From Alphaproteobacteria bacterium LSUCC0396 (GTDB lineage: Bacteria > Pseudomonadota > Alphaproteobacteria > Puniceispirillales > Puniceispirillaceae), in NCBI GenBank assembly GCA_041228345.1, contig CP166131.1:248001-312000 (forward strand): a DNA stretch of 64,000 nt, written 5' to 3'. Below the pieces are notes generated by a model. That model was given only the letters and a program-made list of their open reading frames with translations, was not told the origin of the DNA and did no database searches. The stretch's first letter is position 1, and each line of letters begins with the position of its first letter. The position numbers and the translations under genes were made by a program. This document shows positions 16,795 to 25,672 of this stretch, piece by piece.

Positions 16795-17781
16795 TTAAAC
16801 CTCTTTTTCCGTAAAATTTGGATCACCAACGGCGATTAATGAAATTACGCCCGGCCAAAAGCCAGACAATTTTTCCGCCGCCACCCAGGCCCGTTGTCCA
16901 GACCGGCAACAAAGCACAACGCGTGCGATGCCAGTGAGCGGTAAATCTGTGTTTATCTGATCAAGTGCAAGGCGCGTGGCACCGGGCGTTACCAGCCCCG
17001 CCTCATCCGGCGTCCTAAGATCAATCACGAAATCATGCGGCTGAATTTGAGATGGGCTGATGAAGGGCAACCCAGATTTAGGTTCTTCGGCGTGATCAAA
17101 CCGAAACCCACCAAACCGGTTTCCAACCGCGTCATATGTAACCAACTGGCCCAGCGGCGATGGCTGCGCTCTGGTAATCGCCGCGATCGTCATTTGTGCC
17201 TGCAACGAACCGATAACACCGACGACCGGCCCTAGAACGCCATCTTCAGCACAACTGCCAAAACGCTGCGGCAAATCAGGAAAAACCGCGCGAAGACTTG
17301 GCGCCGTTTCGCAAAAACCGCCAACATAGCCGGCCATGCCAACCACCGAGGCGTGAATAAACGGCAGCCGCTTGACCAAACAATAATCCGAAATGCAATA
17401 GCTCACGGCAAAGCTGTCAGCACAATCAAGTACCAGATCAACCTCTGCTGCATAGGCACTGATCGTATCTGGCGTTACCTGAGCGGTGAGCGGCGTAATC
17501 TCGCAATCAGGATTTAACCGGGCCATATGGCTGGCCGCTGCCGACGCCTTTGCCATACCAAGGTCACTTGAGCGAAAAATCGTTTGGCGGTGCATATTTG
17601 TTACCGACACAATATCAGGATCGACCAGCCGGATATGACCAACCCCGGCTCCGGCCAGATACTGCAATACCGGACTTGCTAGCCCGCCAGCACCGACAAT
17701 CAAAAGACGCGCCGCCGCAAGTTTGACCTGACCATCACTGCCAAATTCAGCAACACCGATTTGCCGGTCATACCTGCTCAT
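16795..17781 (-). CDS. thiF: ThiF/MoeB-like adenylyltransferase fused to a rhodanese domain
   Basis: Activates the C-terminal Gly of ThiS by adenylation. 328 aa: ThiF/MoeB/E1-like domain to about residue 215 with the ATP loop GAGGLASP (30-37), Asp/Arg residues of RLVDPDIVSVTNMHRQ, and the candidate thioester Cys177 in SCAEDGVLGPV. A rhodanese domain covers about 243-325 with active-site Cys292 in CRSGQR and may hand over sulfur. The usual zinc-binding CxxC is replaced by Ser-Leu-Arg-Ala (162-165) and no second CxxC is present, so the structural zinc site appears lost. It overlaps thiE by ATGA. Confidence 0.9.
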   Translation of the reverse strand: MSRYDRQIGVAEFGSDGQVKLAAARLLIVGAGGLASPVLQYLAGAGVGHIRLVDPDIVSVTNMHRQTIFRSSDLGMAKASAAASHMARLNPDCEITPLTAQVTPDTISAYAAEVDLVLDCADSFAVSYCISDYCLVKRLPFIHASVVGMAGYVGGFCETAPSLRAVFPDLPQRFGSCAEDGVLGPVVGVIGSLQAQMTIAAITRAQPSPLGQLVTYDAVGNRFGGFRFDHAEEPKSGLPFISPSQIQPHDFVIDLRTPDEAGLVTPGATRLALDQINTDLPLTGIARVVLCCRSGQRAWVAAEKLSGFWPGVISLIAVGDPNFTEKEV

Positions 17782-18386
17782 CTGGTTACCTCTATCCAGC
17801 CTTTCAGGCGGGTTTCCGGAGCTTCGTTCAAGGTAATGTCGGTCACAACCGAAACAATATCCGCACCGGCTGCATAGACACCTTGTGCCCGGTCAATGTT
17901 CATTCCGCCAATGCCAACCAACGGCAGATCACCGATCCGGTCTTTCCATTGCCTTACACGGCCAAGCCCCTGTTCAACCCATTTCATTTTCTTCAGGATG
18001 GTTGGATAGACCGGTCCCAGCGCAACATAATCAGGCTGTTCAGCAAGCGCACGCTCCAGTTCTTCCTCATCATGCGTACTGATACCTATTTTAAGGCCGG
18101 CACGCCTAATCGCCGCCATATCCGCATCGCCAAGATCTTCCTGACCGAGATGGATCCACGAACAGCCAAGATCAATGGCAATTTCCCAGTAATCATTCAC
18201 CACCATTGTGGCACCAGCGGCATCACATAATTGCTGGGCACGCTGCAAGCAAGCCCGTACCTCGGTGGCCGGTAAATCCTTTATCCGCATCTGCACCAGC
18301 TTTACCCCAAGCGGCAACATTCGTTGCAGCCAGTCAGGATGGTCAAAAATAGGGTAAAACCGGTCAAGGCCATGATCCAAACTCAT
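17778..18386 (-). CDS. thiE: Thiamin-phosphate synthase
   Basis: Joins HMP pyrophosphate and thiazole phosphate to give thiamin phosphate. 202 aa TIM barrel. Pyrophosphate/substrate motifs seen: [37 protein letters not shown] and GIGGMN. Start ATG overlaps the thiG stop (ATGA). Slightly compact but all core strands are present. Confidence 0.93.
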   Translation of the reverse strand: MSLDHGLDRFYPIFDHPDWLQRMLPLGVKLVQMRIKDLPATEVRACLQRAQQLCDAAGATMVVNDYWEIAIDLGCSWIHLGQEDLGDADMAAIRRAGLKIGISTHDEEELERALAEQPDYVALGPVYPTILKKMKWVEQGLGRVRQWKDRIGDLPLVGIGGMNIDRAQGVYAAGADIVSVVTDITLNEAPETRLKGWIEVTR

Positions 18387-19156
18387 TGAAGAAACGCCTT
18401 TCCAATTAAGGGGGTTGATGGCGCAGCCATATCGCGCGGTTCCATCGGATCAGCAGTTTTTGCCAGCTGACCAGCCTCGATGGCCTTGGCAAAGGCACAA
18501 GCCATTGCCACCGGATCACCAGCCTTGGCAACGGCGGTATTCAGCAACACCGCATCAAACCCCATCTCCATCGCCTGCGCCGCCTGAGATGGCAGACCGA
18601 GACCTGCATCAATCACCATCGGCACGTCCGGATATTGCGCGCGCAGGCTGCGCAGTCCATAGGGATTGATCAGCCCCAATCCGGTACCGATTGGCGCGCC
18701 CCACGGCATCAGAACTTCACACCCCGCATCCAGCAAACGCTCGGCAAGCACCAAATCTTCGGTGGTATAGGGAAACACCTTAAAACCGTCGCGGCATAGG
18801 ATGGTTGCGGCCTCGACCAGACCGAATGGATCGGGTTGCAGGCTGTCGCTATGCCCGATGACCTCTAGCTTTATCCAGTCAGTTTCAAATAATTCACGCG
18901 CCATTTGCGCGGTTGTGACCGCTTCGCTGGCCGAGTGACAGCCGGCGGTATTGGGCAGAACCTGCACCCCCAATTCGCGAATAAGGCGCCAGAACCCCTC
19001 ACCTGCCCGCGCACCGGCTGCCTCGCGGCGAACCGATACCGTAGCGACTGACGCCGCAGATTGACGAAACGCCGCATCAAGGATGGCTGGTGATGGATAA
19101 TTTGCGGTGCCAAGCATAAAGGCGGTTGGCAATTCCACGCCATAAAAACTGCTCAT
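18383..19156 (-). CDS. thiG: Thiazole synthase
   Basis: Forms the thiazole ring from deoxyxylulose 5-phosphate, dehydroglycine and ThiS-thiocarboxylate. About 257 aa from the ATG at 19156, which is preceded by a perfect AAGGAGG; the longer reading frame from 19240 lies within thiS and is not credible. The Schiff-base Lys is in [10 protein letters not shown], followed by the phosphate-binding [11 protein letters not shown] and the [12 protein letters not shown] segments. Start is one base after the thiS stop. Confidence 0.95.
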   Translation of the reverse strand: MSSFYGVELPTAFMLGTANYPSPAILDAAFRQSAASVATVSVRREAAGARAGEGFWRLIRELGVQVLPNTAGCHSASEAVTTAQMARELFETDWIKLEVIGHSDSLQPDPFGLVEAATILCRDGFKVFPYTTEDLVLAERLLDAGCEVLMPWGAPIGTGLGLINPYGLRSLRAQYPDVPMVIDAGLGLPSQAAQAMEMGFDAVLLNTAVAKAGDPVAMACAFAKAIEAGQLAKTADPMEPRDMAAPSTPLIGKAFLQ

Positions 19157-19157
19157 A

Positions 19158-19355
19158 TCATCCTCCTTGTCGCGGCGCGACAATTTCCACCGCATCACCG
19201 GCCTCAATCTGGCATGAGGCGCGTTGGCTAACCGGAACAAAATTTCCGTTTACCGCTGTCGCCACGCGCGAATCCCCATAGCCATTTTCCTGTAAAATCG
19301 CCTCAAGGTTGCGCCCAGCTACCTCTGTTGCAACACCGTTAATTGAAATTTTCAT
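19158..19355 (-). CDS. thiS: Thiamin sulfur carrier protein
   Basis: Ubiquitin-like sulfur carrier, 65 aa, ending in Gly-Gly, the residue that ThiF adenylates and that then carries the thiocarboxylate sulfur. Beta-grasp pattern with the typical VNGNFVP and [13 protein letters not shown]. The gene begins 17 nt inside the 3' end of thiO, so the two are coupled. Confidence 0.95.
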   Translation of the reverse strand: MKISINGVATEVAGRNLEAILQENGYGDSRVATAVNGNFVPVSQRASCQIEAGDAVEIVAPRQGG

Positions 19356-20361
19356 CCATTACCTCTGGGGTTTGACCCGAAAACAGATAATCGGCCGCCA
19401 TTCGTGCCATTGCTGGTGCCAGCAAAAAACCATGTCGAAACAATCCGTTCACATAAAGCCGGTCACCGCGCCGTCTGATACGCGGTAAATTATCTGGAAA
19501 CGCGGGGCGTGCATCAACGCCGATCTCCAAAATTTCAGCCTCGCCAAAGGCCGGATGCAACGCATAAGCGGCACTCAATAGCTCAAGCACCGAGCGCACA
19601 GTTGCCCCATTTCGGTTACCGGACTCGATTTGTGTGGCACCAAGCATGAATACACCATTACCGCGCGGCACCAGATAGATGGGGATTCGCGGATGCAGCA
19701 ATCGAACCGGCCGCGATAGCTGGATATCGGCTGACCGGATCATCAGCATCTCACCCTTAACCCCGCGCAAATCGGTCAAAGCATCCGCCGCCGACAATCC
19801 GCGGCAGTCGATCTTGCTAATCGGTGACGGCGCTCCGGCCACATTATCATTATCCGGAAAATCCAGCCCATCCGCCGTTTCAATCGTGATATCGCGACTT
19901 TCCAGCTCGCCAACAAGACAGGCCAATGCATCACGCGGCGATAAATGCGCCTCGGTCGAGAAAAACAGCCCGCGCCGCGCACGCCCGGCCAAATCTGGCT
20001 CTAATCCGGCCACCCCATCTGAATCAACCCATTCATAATGCGATGTCCGGCGGGCAAACCGGTCAAGCTCACCGCCATCACGACCAAGCGCTAGCACCAG
20101 TGAGCCGTTCCGTTTGACATCAACATTATGCCGCTGCCACCAATCCGCAGCCTCCTGACCAAGCCGTACCACAGGCTCTTCAGCTGCCTCGCTCTCACAA
20201 AATGGCGCCAGCATCCCGCCAGCCCACCATGAGCAGCTATGTTCTGCCGGACGGCCATAGCGGTCAAACAACCGAAACGCCATGCCGCGTTCAGCCAGTT
20301 CAGCAGCGAGACAAAGCCCGGCAACGCCGCCACCAACGATCGTGATTTGCGGTTTTGCCAA
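19339..20361 (-). CDS. thiO: Glycine oxidase
   Basis: FAD enzyme oxidising glycine to iminoglycine for the thiazole ring; its presence instead of ThiH indicates the aerobic route. 340 aa of the DAO family: GGGVAGLCLAAELAERG dinucleotide fold at the N-terminus, LGATQIESG and a C-terminal NGLFRHGFLLAPAMA. The start appears to be a TTG preceded by GGAG at good distance, four codons after the thiD stop region. Confidence 0.93.
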   Translation of the reverse strand: MAKPQITIVGGGVAGLCLAAELAERGMAFRLFDRYGRPAEHSCSWWAGGMLAPFCESEAAEEPVVRLGQEAADWWQRHNVDVKRNGSLVLALGRDGGELDRFARRTSHYEWVDSDGVAGLEPDLAGRARRGLFFSTEAHLSPRDALACLVGELESRDITIETADGLDFPDNDNVAGAPSPISKIDCRGLSAADALTDLRGVKGEMLMIRSADIQLSRPVRLLHPRIPIYLVPRGNGVFMLGATQIESGNRNGATVRSVLELLSAAYALHPAFGEAEILEIGVDARPAFPDNLPRIRRRGDRLYVNGLFRHGFLLAPAMARMAADYLFSGQTPEVMDENFN

Positions 20362-20364
20362 TGG

Positions 20365-21177
20365 CTATCTCCAGATTTCGTAAAAATGGTGAACTGGGCC
20401 ATGCCCCTGACCGATGTCAAGATCGTCAGCAGCTTTGATCGCGCCATGCAACCAGCGATGTGCCGCACCAACCGCCGCATCCAGCGGCAGCGGTTTGGCC
20501 AGTCCGGCAGCGATTGCCGATGATAGCGAGCAGCCGGTGCCATGCGTGTTATCGGTGACAATCCGCGGCGCCTCAAAGATAGCGATTGTGTTGCTGGTTA
20601 TCAGATAATCGTGACAAACCGCACCGTCGGCATGCCCGCCCTTCATCAACACCGCTGCTGGCCCTAGTGCCAACAACGCCTTGCCCTGCTCTTGTGGGCT
20701 CATATCATGCTGCCCCTCTAACAGGCGCGCCGCTTCAGGAATATTTGGCGTCAGCAGGCTGGCACGAGGCAAAAGCATTTCGGTCAAACAAGATACCGCA
20801 TCATCCTGTAACAAGGCGTCACCCGATTTTGCCACCATGACCGGATCAAGCACAATCGGCCCATGATAATGCGCCAATGCACGCGCCACCGCCTCAATCA
20901 CCGCTGGCGTTGCCAACATCCCGATTTTGATTGCATCAATGCGGATATCAGACAGAACAGCATCAATTTGTGCGCCAATCATCGCGGGAGATACCGCCTC
21001 AACATCGCTGACTAATCGCGTGTTTTGCGCCGTGATGGCGGTGATAACACTCGCGCCATAGACACCATGCGCGGAAAAACTTTTTAAATCAGCCTGAATA
21101 CCAGCCCCGCCACCGCTGTCAGAACCGGCAATTGTTAACGCCGTTGCAACATGGCCTTGCGATTTTGTTTTGCCCAT
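20365..21177 (-). CDS. thiD: HMP/HMP-phosphate kinase
   Basis: Phosphorylates hydroxymethylpyrimidine twice to the pyrophosphate used by ThiE. 270 aa ribokinase fold with ALTIAGSDSGGGAGIQAD at the N-terminus and the anion-hole motif DNTHGTGCSLSSA. ATG at 21177 is preferred to a TTG seven codons upstream. First gene of the operon, directly behind the TPP riboswitch, and the only route seen here for the pyrimidine half, since thiC is absent. Confidence 0.94.
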   Translation of the reverse strand: MGKTKSQGHVATALTIAGSDSGGGAGIQADLKSFSAHGVYGASVITAITAQNTRLVSDVEAVSPAMIGAQIDAVLSDIRIDAIKIGMLATPAVIEAVARALAHYHGPIVLDPVMVAKSGDALLQDDAVSCLTEMLLPRASLLTPNIPEAARLLEGQHDMSPQEQGKALLALGPAAVLMKGGHADGAVCHDYLITSNTIAIFEAPRIVTDNTHGTGCSLSSAIAAGLAKPLPLDAAVGAAHRWLHGAIKAADDLDIGQGHGPVHHFYEIWR

Positions 21178-21254
21178 CAAAAATCCCACAAACAACAAAG
21201 TGACGTATGGATCGACGAGACATTTTGATCTGGATTAGTTTCCGATCTGGAAAG

Positions 21255-21357
21255 GTCTCCGTTCCCTACGCCAGTTTTAACTGGATCAGGTTCTATGGGT
21301 TAGCTCGCGCTTCTCAGCCCCGCCCCTGCCCCTACGGACAGCACCGAAGCACCCCAA
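21255..21357 (-). promoter_or_regulatory. TPP riboswitch (THI element)
   Basis: On the minus strand the leader of thiD contains the hallmark TPP aptamer blocks: GGGGTGC at the 5' side, GGGGCTGAGA (CUGAGA box), ACCTGATCCAG and GCGTAGGGAA near the 3' end. They are in the right order and spacing for a ~100-nt aptamer, so binding of thiamin pyrophosphate should switch off the whole ten-gene operon. About 80 nt separate its 3' end from the thiD start; this short platform fits either translational or transcriptional control. Confidence 0.95.
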
Positions 21358-21367
21358 CAGAACCGAC

Positions 21368-21396
21368 AGCCTAGCTAGGCTCTTGCGCAATTTCAA
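21368..21396 (-). promoter_or_regulatory. Putative promoter of the thiamin operon
   Basis: On the minus strand TTGAAA (complement of 21391-21396) and TAGGCT (complement of 21368-21373) are 17 nt apart, and the riboswitch starts about 11 nt downstream. The -35 is a good match, the -10 only partial. Confidence 0.4.
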
Positions 21397-21581
21397 GCGG
21401 GAAGATCACGCGGCAGTTATCCGCCCTCGCGGTCTTTTTGCAAAAAACCGAAATTTTGCAAATTATTGCCAATGATATTTATAATTGAGCATTTAATTTC
21501 TTTTTATCGGATTTTTATCTTTTAAAAAGACAAAAAAATGCTATCAGACGGCAGTGATGCGATGGCGTTCCGAGGTGGGTT

Positions 21582-22703
21582 ATGGACTTAATTATCGAGT
21601 GGCGTGACATTTATGGTGTGACAACAGTAGTTGTGGCGGCAGGGTTGCTTGCTGGCGGCCTGTTCGGCTGGCTTGCAGAGCGCAGCGACTATTGTGCGCG
21701 CTCGGCTTATGATGAGTTATTTTTGGCGACATCTAATCGGGCGAATTCCAATTTTGGCGCGATAAAATCTGCATCTAAGGATCGCGCCCCCTTCAATCAG
21801 CTATGGCAGGTGTCGATCGCCGCCCTATCAGCCATCATCGCGGTCAGCCTCCTGTCACAAATGGAACTGATCTCACTCGGTGGTGCTCGCCAGCATCAGG
21901 CACCGCTAAATCTGTTTGGCCTGTTTTTTGGAACGCTGGTCTTTGGCGTCGGGATGGGGCTAAGCCGTGGCTGTGTTTCGCGCCTCATTATCCTGTCCGG
22001 TCGCGGTAATGTTCGCGCATTCATTACGCTGATTTTCTTGGCGCTATTTTCATGGTCGGCGATCAGCGGCGTTCTAGCCGTACCAAGGATCACGCTTGCC
22101 AGCCTTGTTCAATTTGACTATTCGCCGATGCTATCCAACAGCCTCGTGGCAATCTGGGTACTGTTTTTACTGGCCGCTATTGTAATGATAGCGCGGCGCG
22201 GCGGGGCTGACCAACCGCTAAAGCGTGCCGTAATGGCGGGTCTTATTGGCCTTTTGGTGCCGGTTTGTTTTTTCATTACCGCGGTAATTGGCGCTGATGA
22301 GTTTGATCCGGTTCCGGTTGAGGGCCTGCGTTTCATTCTGCCGGTTGCTGATAGTCTTGGCTATTTCGTCTATTCAACAGCGCTTGCCCCTAAATTTGGG
22401 CTTGGCCTTGTTGGTGGCACGTTAATTGGGGCGACTTTATCGGCCAAACTTTCTGGCCGTATCGTGATTGAGGGCTTTAACAACGCGCCGCATCCGCTGC
22501 GCTATATTCTTGGTGCTTTCTGCATGGCCTTTGGCGGGGTTATCGCCGGTGGCTGCACAGTCGGCTGGCTTTTGACCGGTGGCAGTGTGCTAAACGGCGG
22601 GGTGCTTGTTGCCTTTGTCGGTTTCGGTCTTGGCAATTTATCGTTGCGCTTGTCATTTATTAGTGGCTTTCTTGAGGCAGATACTGCAGCGAGCAGCGTC
22701 TGA
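21582..22703 (+). CDS. YeeE/YedE family sulfur-compound transporter
   Basis: Polytopic membrane protein, 373 aa, about ten hydrophobic segments, of the YeeE/YedE (TsuA-like) family whose studied members import thiosulfate. Conserved cysteines of the family appear in ERSDYCARS, LSRGCVSRL and AGGCTVGWLLTGGS. A GAGGTGGG ribosome binding site precedes the ATG. It is divergent from the thiamin operon; sulfur supply for thiazole is conceivable, but there is no TusA-like partner next to it. Confidence 0.87.
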   Translation: MDLIIEWRDIYGVTTVVVAAGLLAGGLFGWLAERSDYCARSAYDELFLATSNRANSNFGAIKSASKDRAPFNQLWQVSIAALSAIIAVSLLSQMELISLGGARQHQAPLNLFGLFFGTLVFGVGMGLSRGCVSRLIILSGRGNVRAFITLIFLALFSWSAISGVLAVPRITLASLVQFDYSPMLSNSLVAIWVLFLLAAIVMIARRGGADQPLKRAVMAGLIGLLVPVCFFITAVIGADEFDPVPVEGLRFILPVADSLGYFVYSTALAPKFGLGLVGGTLIGATLSAKLSGRIVIEGFNNAPHPLRYILGAFCMAFGGVIAGGCTVGWLLTGGSVLNGGVLVAFVGFGLGNLSLRLSFISGFLEADTAASSV

Positions 22704-22715
22704 TCAGGGCCTTGG

Positions 22716-22745
22716 TCGTCAGCTAGGTTATCGTCAGCTAGGTTA
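22716..22745. repeat. 15-bp tandem repeat, 2 copies plus part
   Basis: TCGTCAGCTAGGTTA is repeated exactly at 22716-22730 and 22731-22745, with a further TCGTCA beginning a third copy. It starts 13 nt after the YeeE/YedE stop codon. Confidence 0.95.
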
Positions 22746-22774
22746 TCGTCACAGCTTAACGTCAACACGCCCCT

Positions 22775-22830
22775 GATTATTAAGACCCGATAATTAAGAC
22801 CTGATAATTGAGACCTGATAATTGAGATTT
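22775..22830. repeat. 14-bp tandem repeat, 4 copies
   Basis: Four adjoining units based on GATAATTGAGACCT (22775-22788, 22789-22802, 22803-22816, 22817-22830), diverging by up to three bases. The array ends three bases before the HAD start codon and fills its leader, where the ribosome binding site would be. Confidence 0.95.
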
Positions 22831-22833
22831 GGC

Positions 22834-23547
22834 ATGATTAAAGCTGTTTTGTTTGATACTTTTGGCACCATTGTTGACTGGCGTTCATCGATTGCCCGCG
22901 AGGGCGAAGCAGTGGCAGCACGAAAGGGCGTAACCGGGTTTGATGGCGATGGGTTTGCCCGGGCATGGCGGGCAGGATACCGGCCGGGCATGGCACGCGT
23001 TACCAAAGGCGAGCGCCCGTTTGTTTCAATTGATGTCATTCACCGCGAGCGTCTCGATGAAATTCTGCCTGAATTCGGCCTGCCGATGCTAGATGACGCA
23101 GAGCGCGACCATTTGAATCGGGCTTGGCACCGCCTGACCCCGTGGCCGGACAGTGTTCCCGGGCTGAAACGGATCAAGTCAAAATATCTGATCTCGCCCC
23201 TGTCTAACGGTTCAATTGTTTTGCTGTCCACAATCGCAAAACGCGCTGGTATCCCATGGGATTTCATTTTCTCCAGCGACATGCACCGCGCCTTTAAGCG
23301 CAATCCGGCAGTCTATCAAAATGCTATTCGCCTTTTGGGCATGAAACCCGACGAAATCATGATGGCCGCTGCGCATAATGACGACCTTGCGGCGGCTCGC
23401 AAGGAAGGTATGTGCACCGCCTATATCAACCGGCCTACCGAATATGGGGTCGACCAGATCGTTGATTTTGAGGCAACAAGCGACTGGGACATTATTGCCG
23501 ATAGTGTCGAGGGCGTTGCAGATGGTCTGGAATGCCCGTCATTCTGA
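22834..23547 (+). CDS. HAD hydrolase, 2-haloacid dehalogenase type II-like
   Basis: Haloacid dehalogenase superfamily, 237 aa. Nucleophile Asp8 in LFDTFGTIVDW, SNGS motif in the middle, Lys in FKRNPAVYQ and the acidic motif AAHNDDLAAARKEGMCTAY, all in the pattern of (S)-2-haloacid dehalogenases. It may hydrolyse small 2-haloacids, but phosphatase activity cannot be excluded. The ATG at 22834 gives the usual MIKAVLFDTFGT start; upstream there is no strong Shine-Dalgarno, only the 14-bp repeat array. Confidence 0.87.
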   Translation: MIKAVLFDTFGTIVDWRSSIAREGEAVAARKGVTGFDGDGFARAWRAGYRPGMARVTKGERPFVSIDVIHRERLDEILPEFGLPMLDDAERDHLNRAWHRLTPWPDSVPGLKRIKSKYLISPLSNGSIVLLSTIAKRAGIPWDFIFSSDMHRAFKRNPAVYQNAIRLLGMKPDEIMMAAAHNDDLAAARKEGMCTAYINRPTEYGVDQIVDFEATSDWDIIADSVEGVADGLECPSF

Positions 23548-23573
23548 GCCGTAAAATTTAATAGGAGCATGAC

Positions 23574-23876
23574 ATGAGCGCCGAAAACCCCGCCTATATC
23601 CTGCTCGACACCAAAATAACGGATCCGGTCGCCTATGAAGATTACAAGGCAGCGGCGCGGCCAATTGTCGAAAGCTTTGGCGGCATTTACCTTACCCGAG
23701 GCGGCGCAATGGATATCGTGCAGGCTGAGTTGTGGGAGCCGACCCGTATCGTGCTGATTAAATTCCCGTCACGCACCGCCGCCCATGCGTTTTTGGATAG
23801 CCCCGAATATGCGCCGATTAAGGCCATCAGGCTGGCAAATTCGGCCACGACCCTGATGATTCTTGAAGGCATCTAG
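23574..23876 (+). CDS. DUF1330 family protein
   Basis: Small ferredoxin-like dimeric alpha/beta-barrel protein, 100 aa, of the DUF1330 family (PAYIxxDxxITDPxAYxxY near the N-terminus, then FPSRTAAHAFLDSPEYAPIKAIR). Function of the family is not established. A TAGGAG ribosome binding site precedes the ATG, 26 nt after the HAD gene, so the two are probably one operon. Confidence 0.85.
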   Translation: MSAENPAYILLDTKITDPVAYEDYKAAARPIVESFGGIYLTRGGAMDIVQAELWEPTRIVLIKFPSRTAAHAFLDSPEYAPIKAIRLANSATTLMILEGI

Positions 23877-23901
23877 GCGTTTCATTTATGTGAGGGGAAA
23901 T

Positions 23902-24288
23902 TCAATTTGCCCGATTTTGCATAATTTGATTTTGGGCTAGCTGGCAATGACCTAGCTTGGCAAATCTATAATCGGCAAATTTATTATATAGAATTTTTAC
24001 AAGGTGCCTGATCAACGGCAGGCGCACCAATGCCGCCAATAATCGCCAATAGCGTAACTTTTGCCAGATGACCGCAAAGGCCGGCGCGCCAATATGCCAG
24101 TTGCCTGTTGCATCGCGGACGTGAAGATAACGAAGCGCCGCGGCCTGGGTAATCCCGTGCGCGGCCAGTGGCGACGCATCGCTGGCAATGTCCATCCACG
24201 CAAAAATACCGCTTGGGGCGATACGTCGGTAATAGGCAATTTCTTTGCTGCAAAGCCCGCATTTACCGTCAAAAAACACTTCAATCAT
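23902..24288 (-). CDS. DCC family thiol-disulfide oxidoreductase-like protein (DUF393)
   Basis: 128 aa protein of the DCC family, named for its N-terminal DxxCxxC motif, here FFDGKCGLCSKE. Members are predicted thioredoxin-like thiol proteins. The middle has GAPAFAVIWQKL as in the family; the last ~15 residues (QLAQNQIMQNRAN) are not conserved. Convergent with the DUF1330 gene and divergent from the aconitase-X genes. Confidence 0.85.
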   Translation of the reverse strand: MIEVFFDGKCGLCSKEIAYYRRIAPSGIFAWMDIASDASPLAAHGITQAAALRYLHVRDATGNWHIGAPAFAVIWQKLRYWRLLAALVRLPLIRHLVKILYNKFADYRFAKLGHCQLAQNQIMQNRAN

Positions 24289-24442
24289 CGAACATCACCC
24301 TTTGCTAACGCCCTAACCCCTCCAGCATCAAATGGGCATCAAAGCCATATTTGACAAGGCCGCGTCATTTTACGCTTGGCGAGTGCTGGTCAAGTTGAGT
24401 AGCCTTTAGCCCCGAGCAGCGATCAAAACAAGGGTTCCCCTG

Positions 24443-25672
24443 ATGCATCTTAGCGACGAAGAAAAGGCCATGCTCAATGGCGAATTTGGCAAGGCCAAAC
24501 AATGGGCGATCGATCATCAAATCAAGGTAGGCGAATTCTTTGACGCCAAAGACATGGTGGCGGTAAGTCAGGCTCATATGATGGCCGATCCGGAATCGGT
24601 GGGTGATGCCGGTGTCGATTTTATCGAATCGATTGCCACTGCTGGCGGCCGCGTTGTTATCCCGATGATTACTGACCCACGCGGCGTTGACCTGAACCAT
24701 TACCGACCGCTTGGCCAGACCGAAGATATGGCGATGATCGAGCGCCGCTTTATTTCGGCCTGTGAGACGATTGGCATTATGATGACAAATACTTGTGTCA
24801 ATTATCAGACAATTATGCCGCCATTGCTTGGCGATCATGTTGCCTATGGTGATACCGGTGTTGTGATCTATTCCAACAGCGTTTGCGGCGCACGCTCAAA
24901 CTTTGAGGGAGGCCCGTCAGCACTGGCCGCCGGATTAACCGGCCGAACGCCGCGATACGGCCTGCATCTCGACCAGAACCGTAAGGCAACCCGCCGCTTT
25001 CAAGTGACAAGCCAGCCAACAGAGCTGACCGAATGGGGCATTCTTGGCGCAGTGATTGGCCGGCTGGCCGGATCCTATTGGGAAGTCCCTGTTATTGAGG
25101 GTATCGAGCGCGTTCCAACATCCGATGAAATTAAACATTTTGGTGCAGCGATGGCCAGCTATGGATCAATCCCGCTGTTTCATATTATTGGCATCACACC
25201 CGAAGCGCCAAATCTGGCGGCGGTTAGCGCCACTGAATTACCGGTTACCAAAATCACCGATGCTGATCTTGAGGCACTGGCCGGCAACTTTGCCGATAAA
25301 GGCGAAAAACCCGATGTGGTGGTGTTTGCCGCGCCACAACTATCCATTGTCGAGATGGAACAGGTTGCCAGCCTCGTTAACGGACAAAGGCTCAAGCTGC
25401 CGATGATTGTCTGTACCTCGCCGCAGGCCTATGGCGATGCCCGCCGGATGGGGTTTATCGACAAGATCGAAACGGCAGGCGGCACGGTTCTTGAGGGCAC
25501 CTGTTTTTACAATCAATATGCGCGCGAGATTGGCGAGGCCAATGGCTGGGTTCGGTTGCTCAGCAATTCGGCCAAAATTGTGAATATTCTTGGCGGTTAT
25601 GGCTATCAACCCGTGCTTGCCAGCATGGCCGATTGTGTCGCTGCCGCTATCCATGGAGAGATTGTCAAATGA
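24443..25672 (+). CDS. Aconitase X, large (catalytic) subunit
   Basis: DUF521/AcnX catalytic domain, 409 aa. Family segments include YSNSVCGARSNFEGGP (Cys148) and a C-terminal VCTSPQAY with TAGGTVLEGTC (Cys324, Cys354). Studied AcnX enzymes are dehydratases: cis-3-hydroxyproline dehydratase in bacteria and a mevalonate-5-phosphate dehydratase in archaea. Here the place usually occupied by GCP reads AAP (296-298), so an expected Cys is missing, which suggests a separate subfamily; the substrate is open. It overlaps the small-subunit gene by ATGA. Confidence 0.88.
   Translation: MHLSDEEKAMLNGEFGKAKQWAIDHQIKVGEFFDAKDMVAVSQAHMMADPESVGDAGVDFIESIATAGGRVVIPMITDPRGVDLNHYRPLGQTEDMAMIERRFISACETIGIMMTNTCVNYQTIMPPLLGDHVAYGDTGVVIYSNSVCGARSNFEGGPSALAAGLTGRTPRYGLHLDQNRKATRRFQVTSQPTELTEWGILGAVIGRLAGSYWEVPVIEGIERVPTSDEIKHFGAAMASYGSIPLFHIIGITPEAPNLAAVSATELPVTKITDADLEALAGNFADKGEKPDVVVFAAPQLSIVEMEQVASLVNGQRLKLPMIVCTSPQAYGDARRMGFIDKIETAGGTVLEGTCFYNQYAREIGEANGWVRLLSNSAKIVNILGGYGYQPVLASMADCVAAAIHGEIVK

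Noticed and set aside
21420-21470. Repeated TTTTGCAAA near the thiamin promoter as an operator
   Set aside because: Too short and AT-rich to separate from chance.
24012-24284. Alternative minus-strand frames in the DCC gene
   Set aside because: Only the 128-aa frame has the DxxCxxC motif and family pattern.
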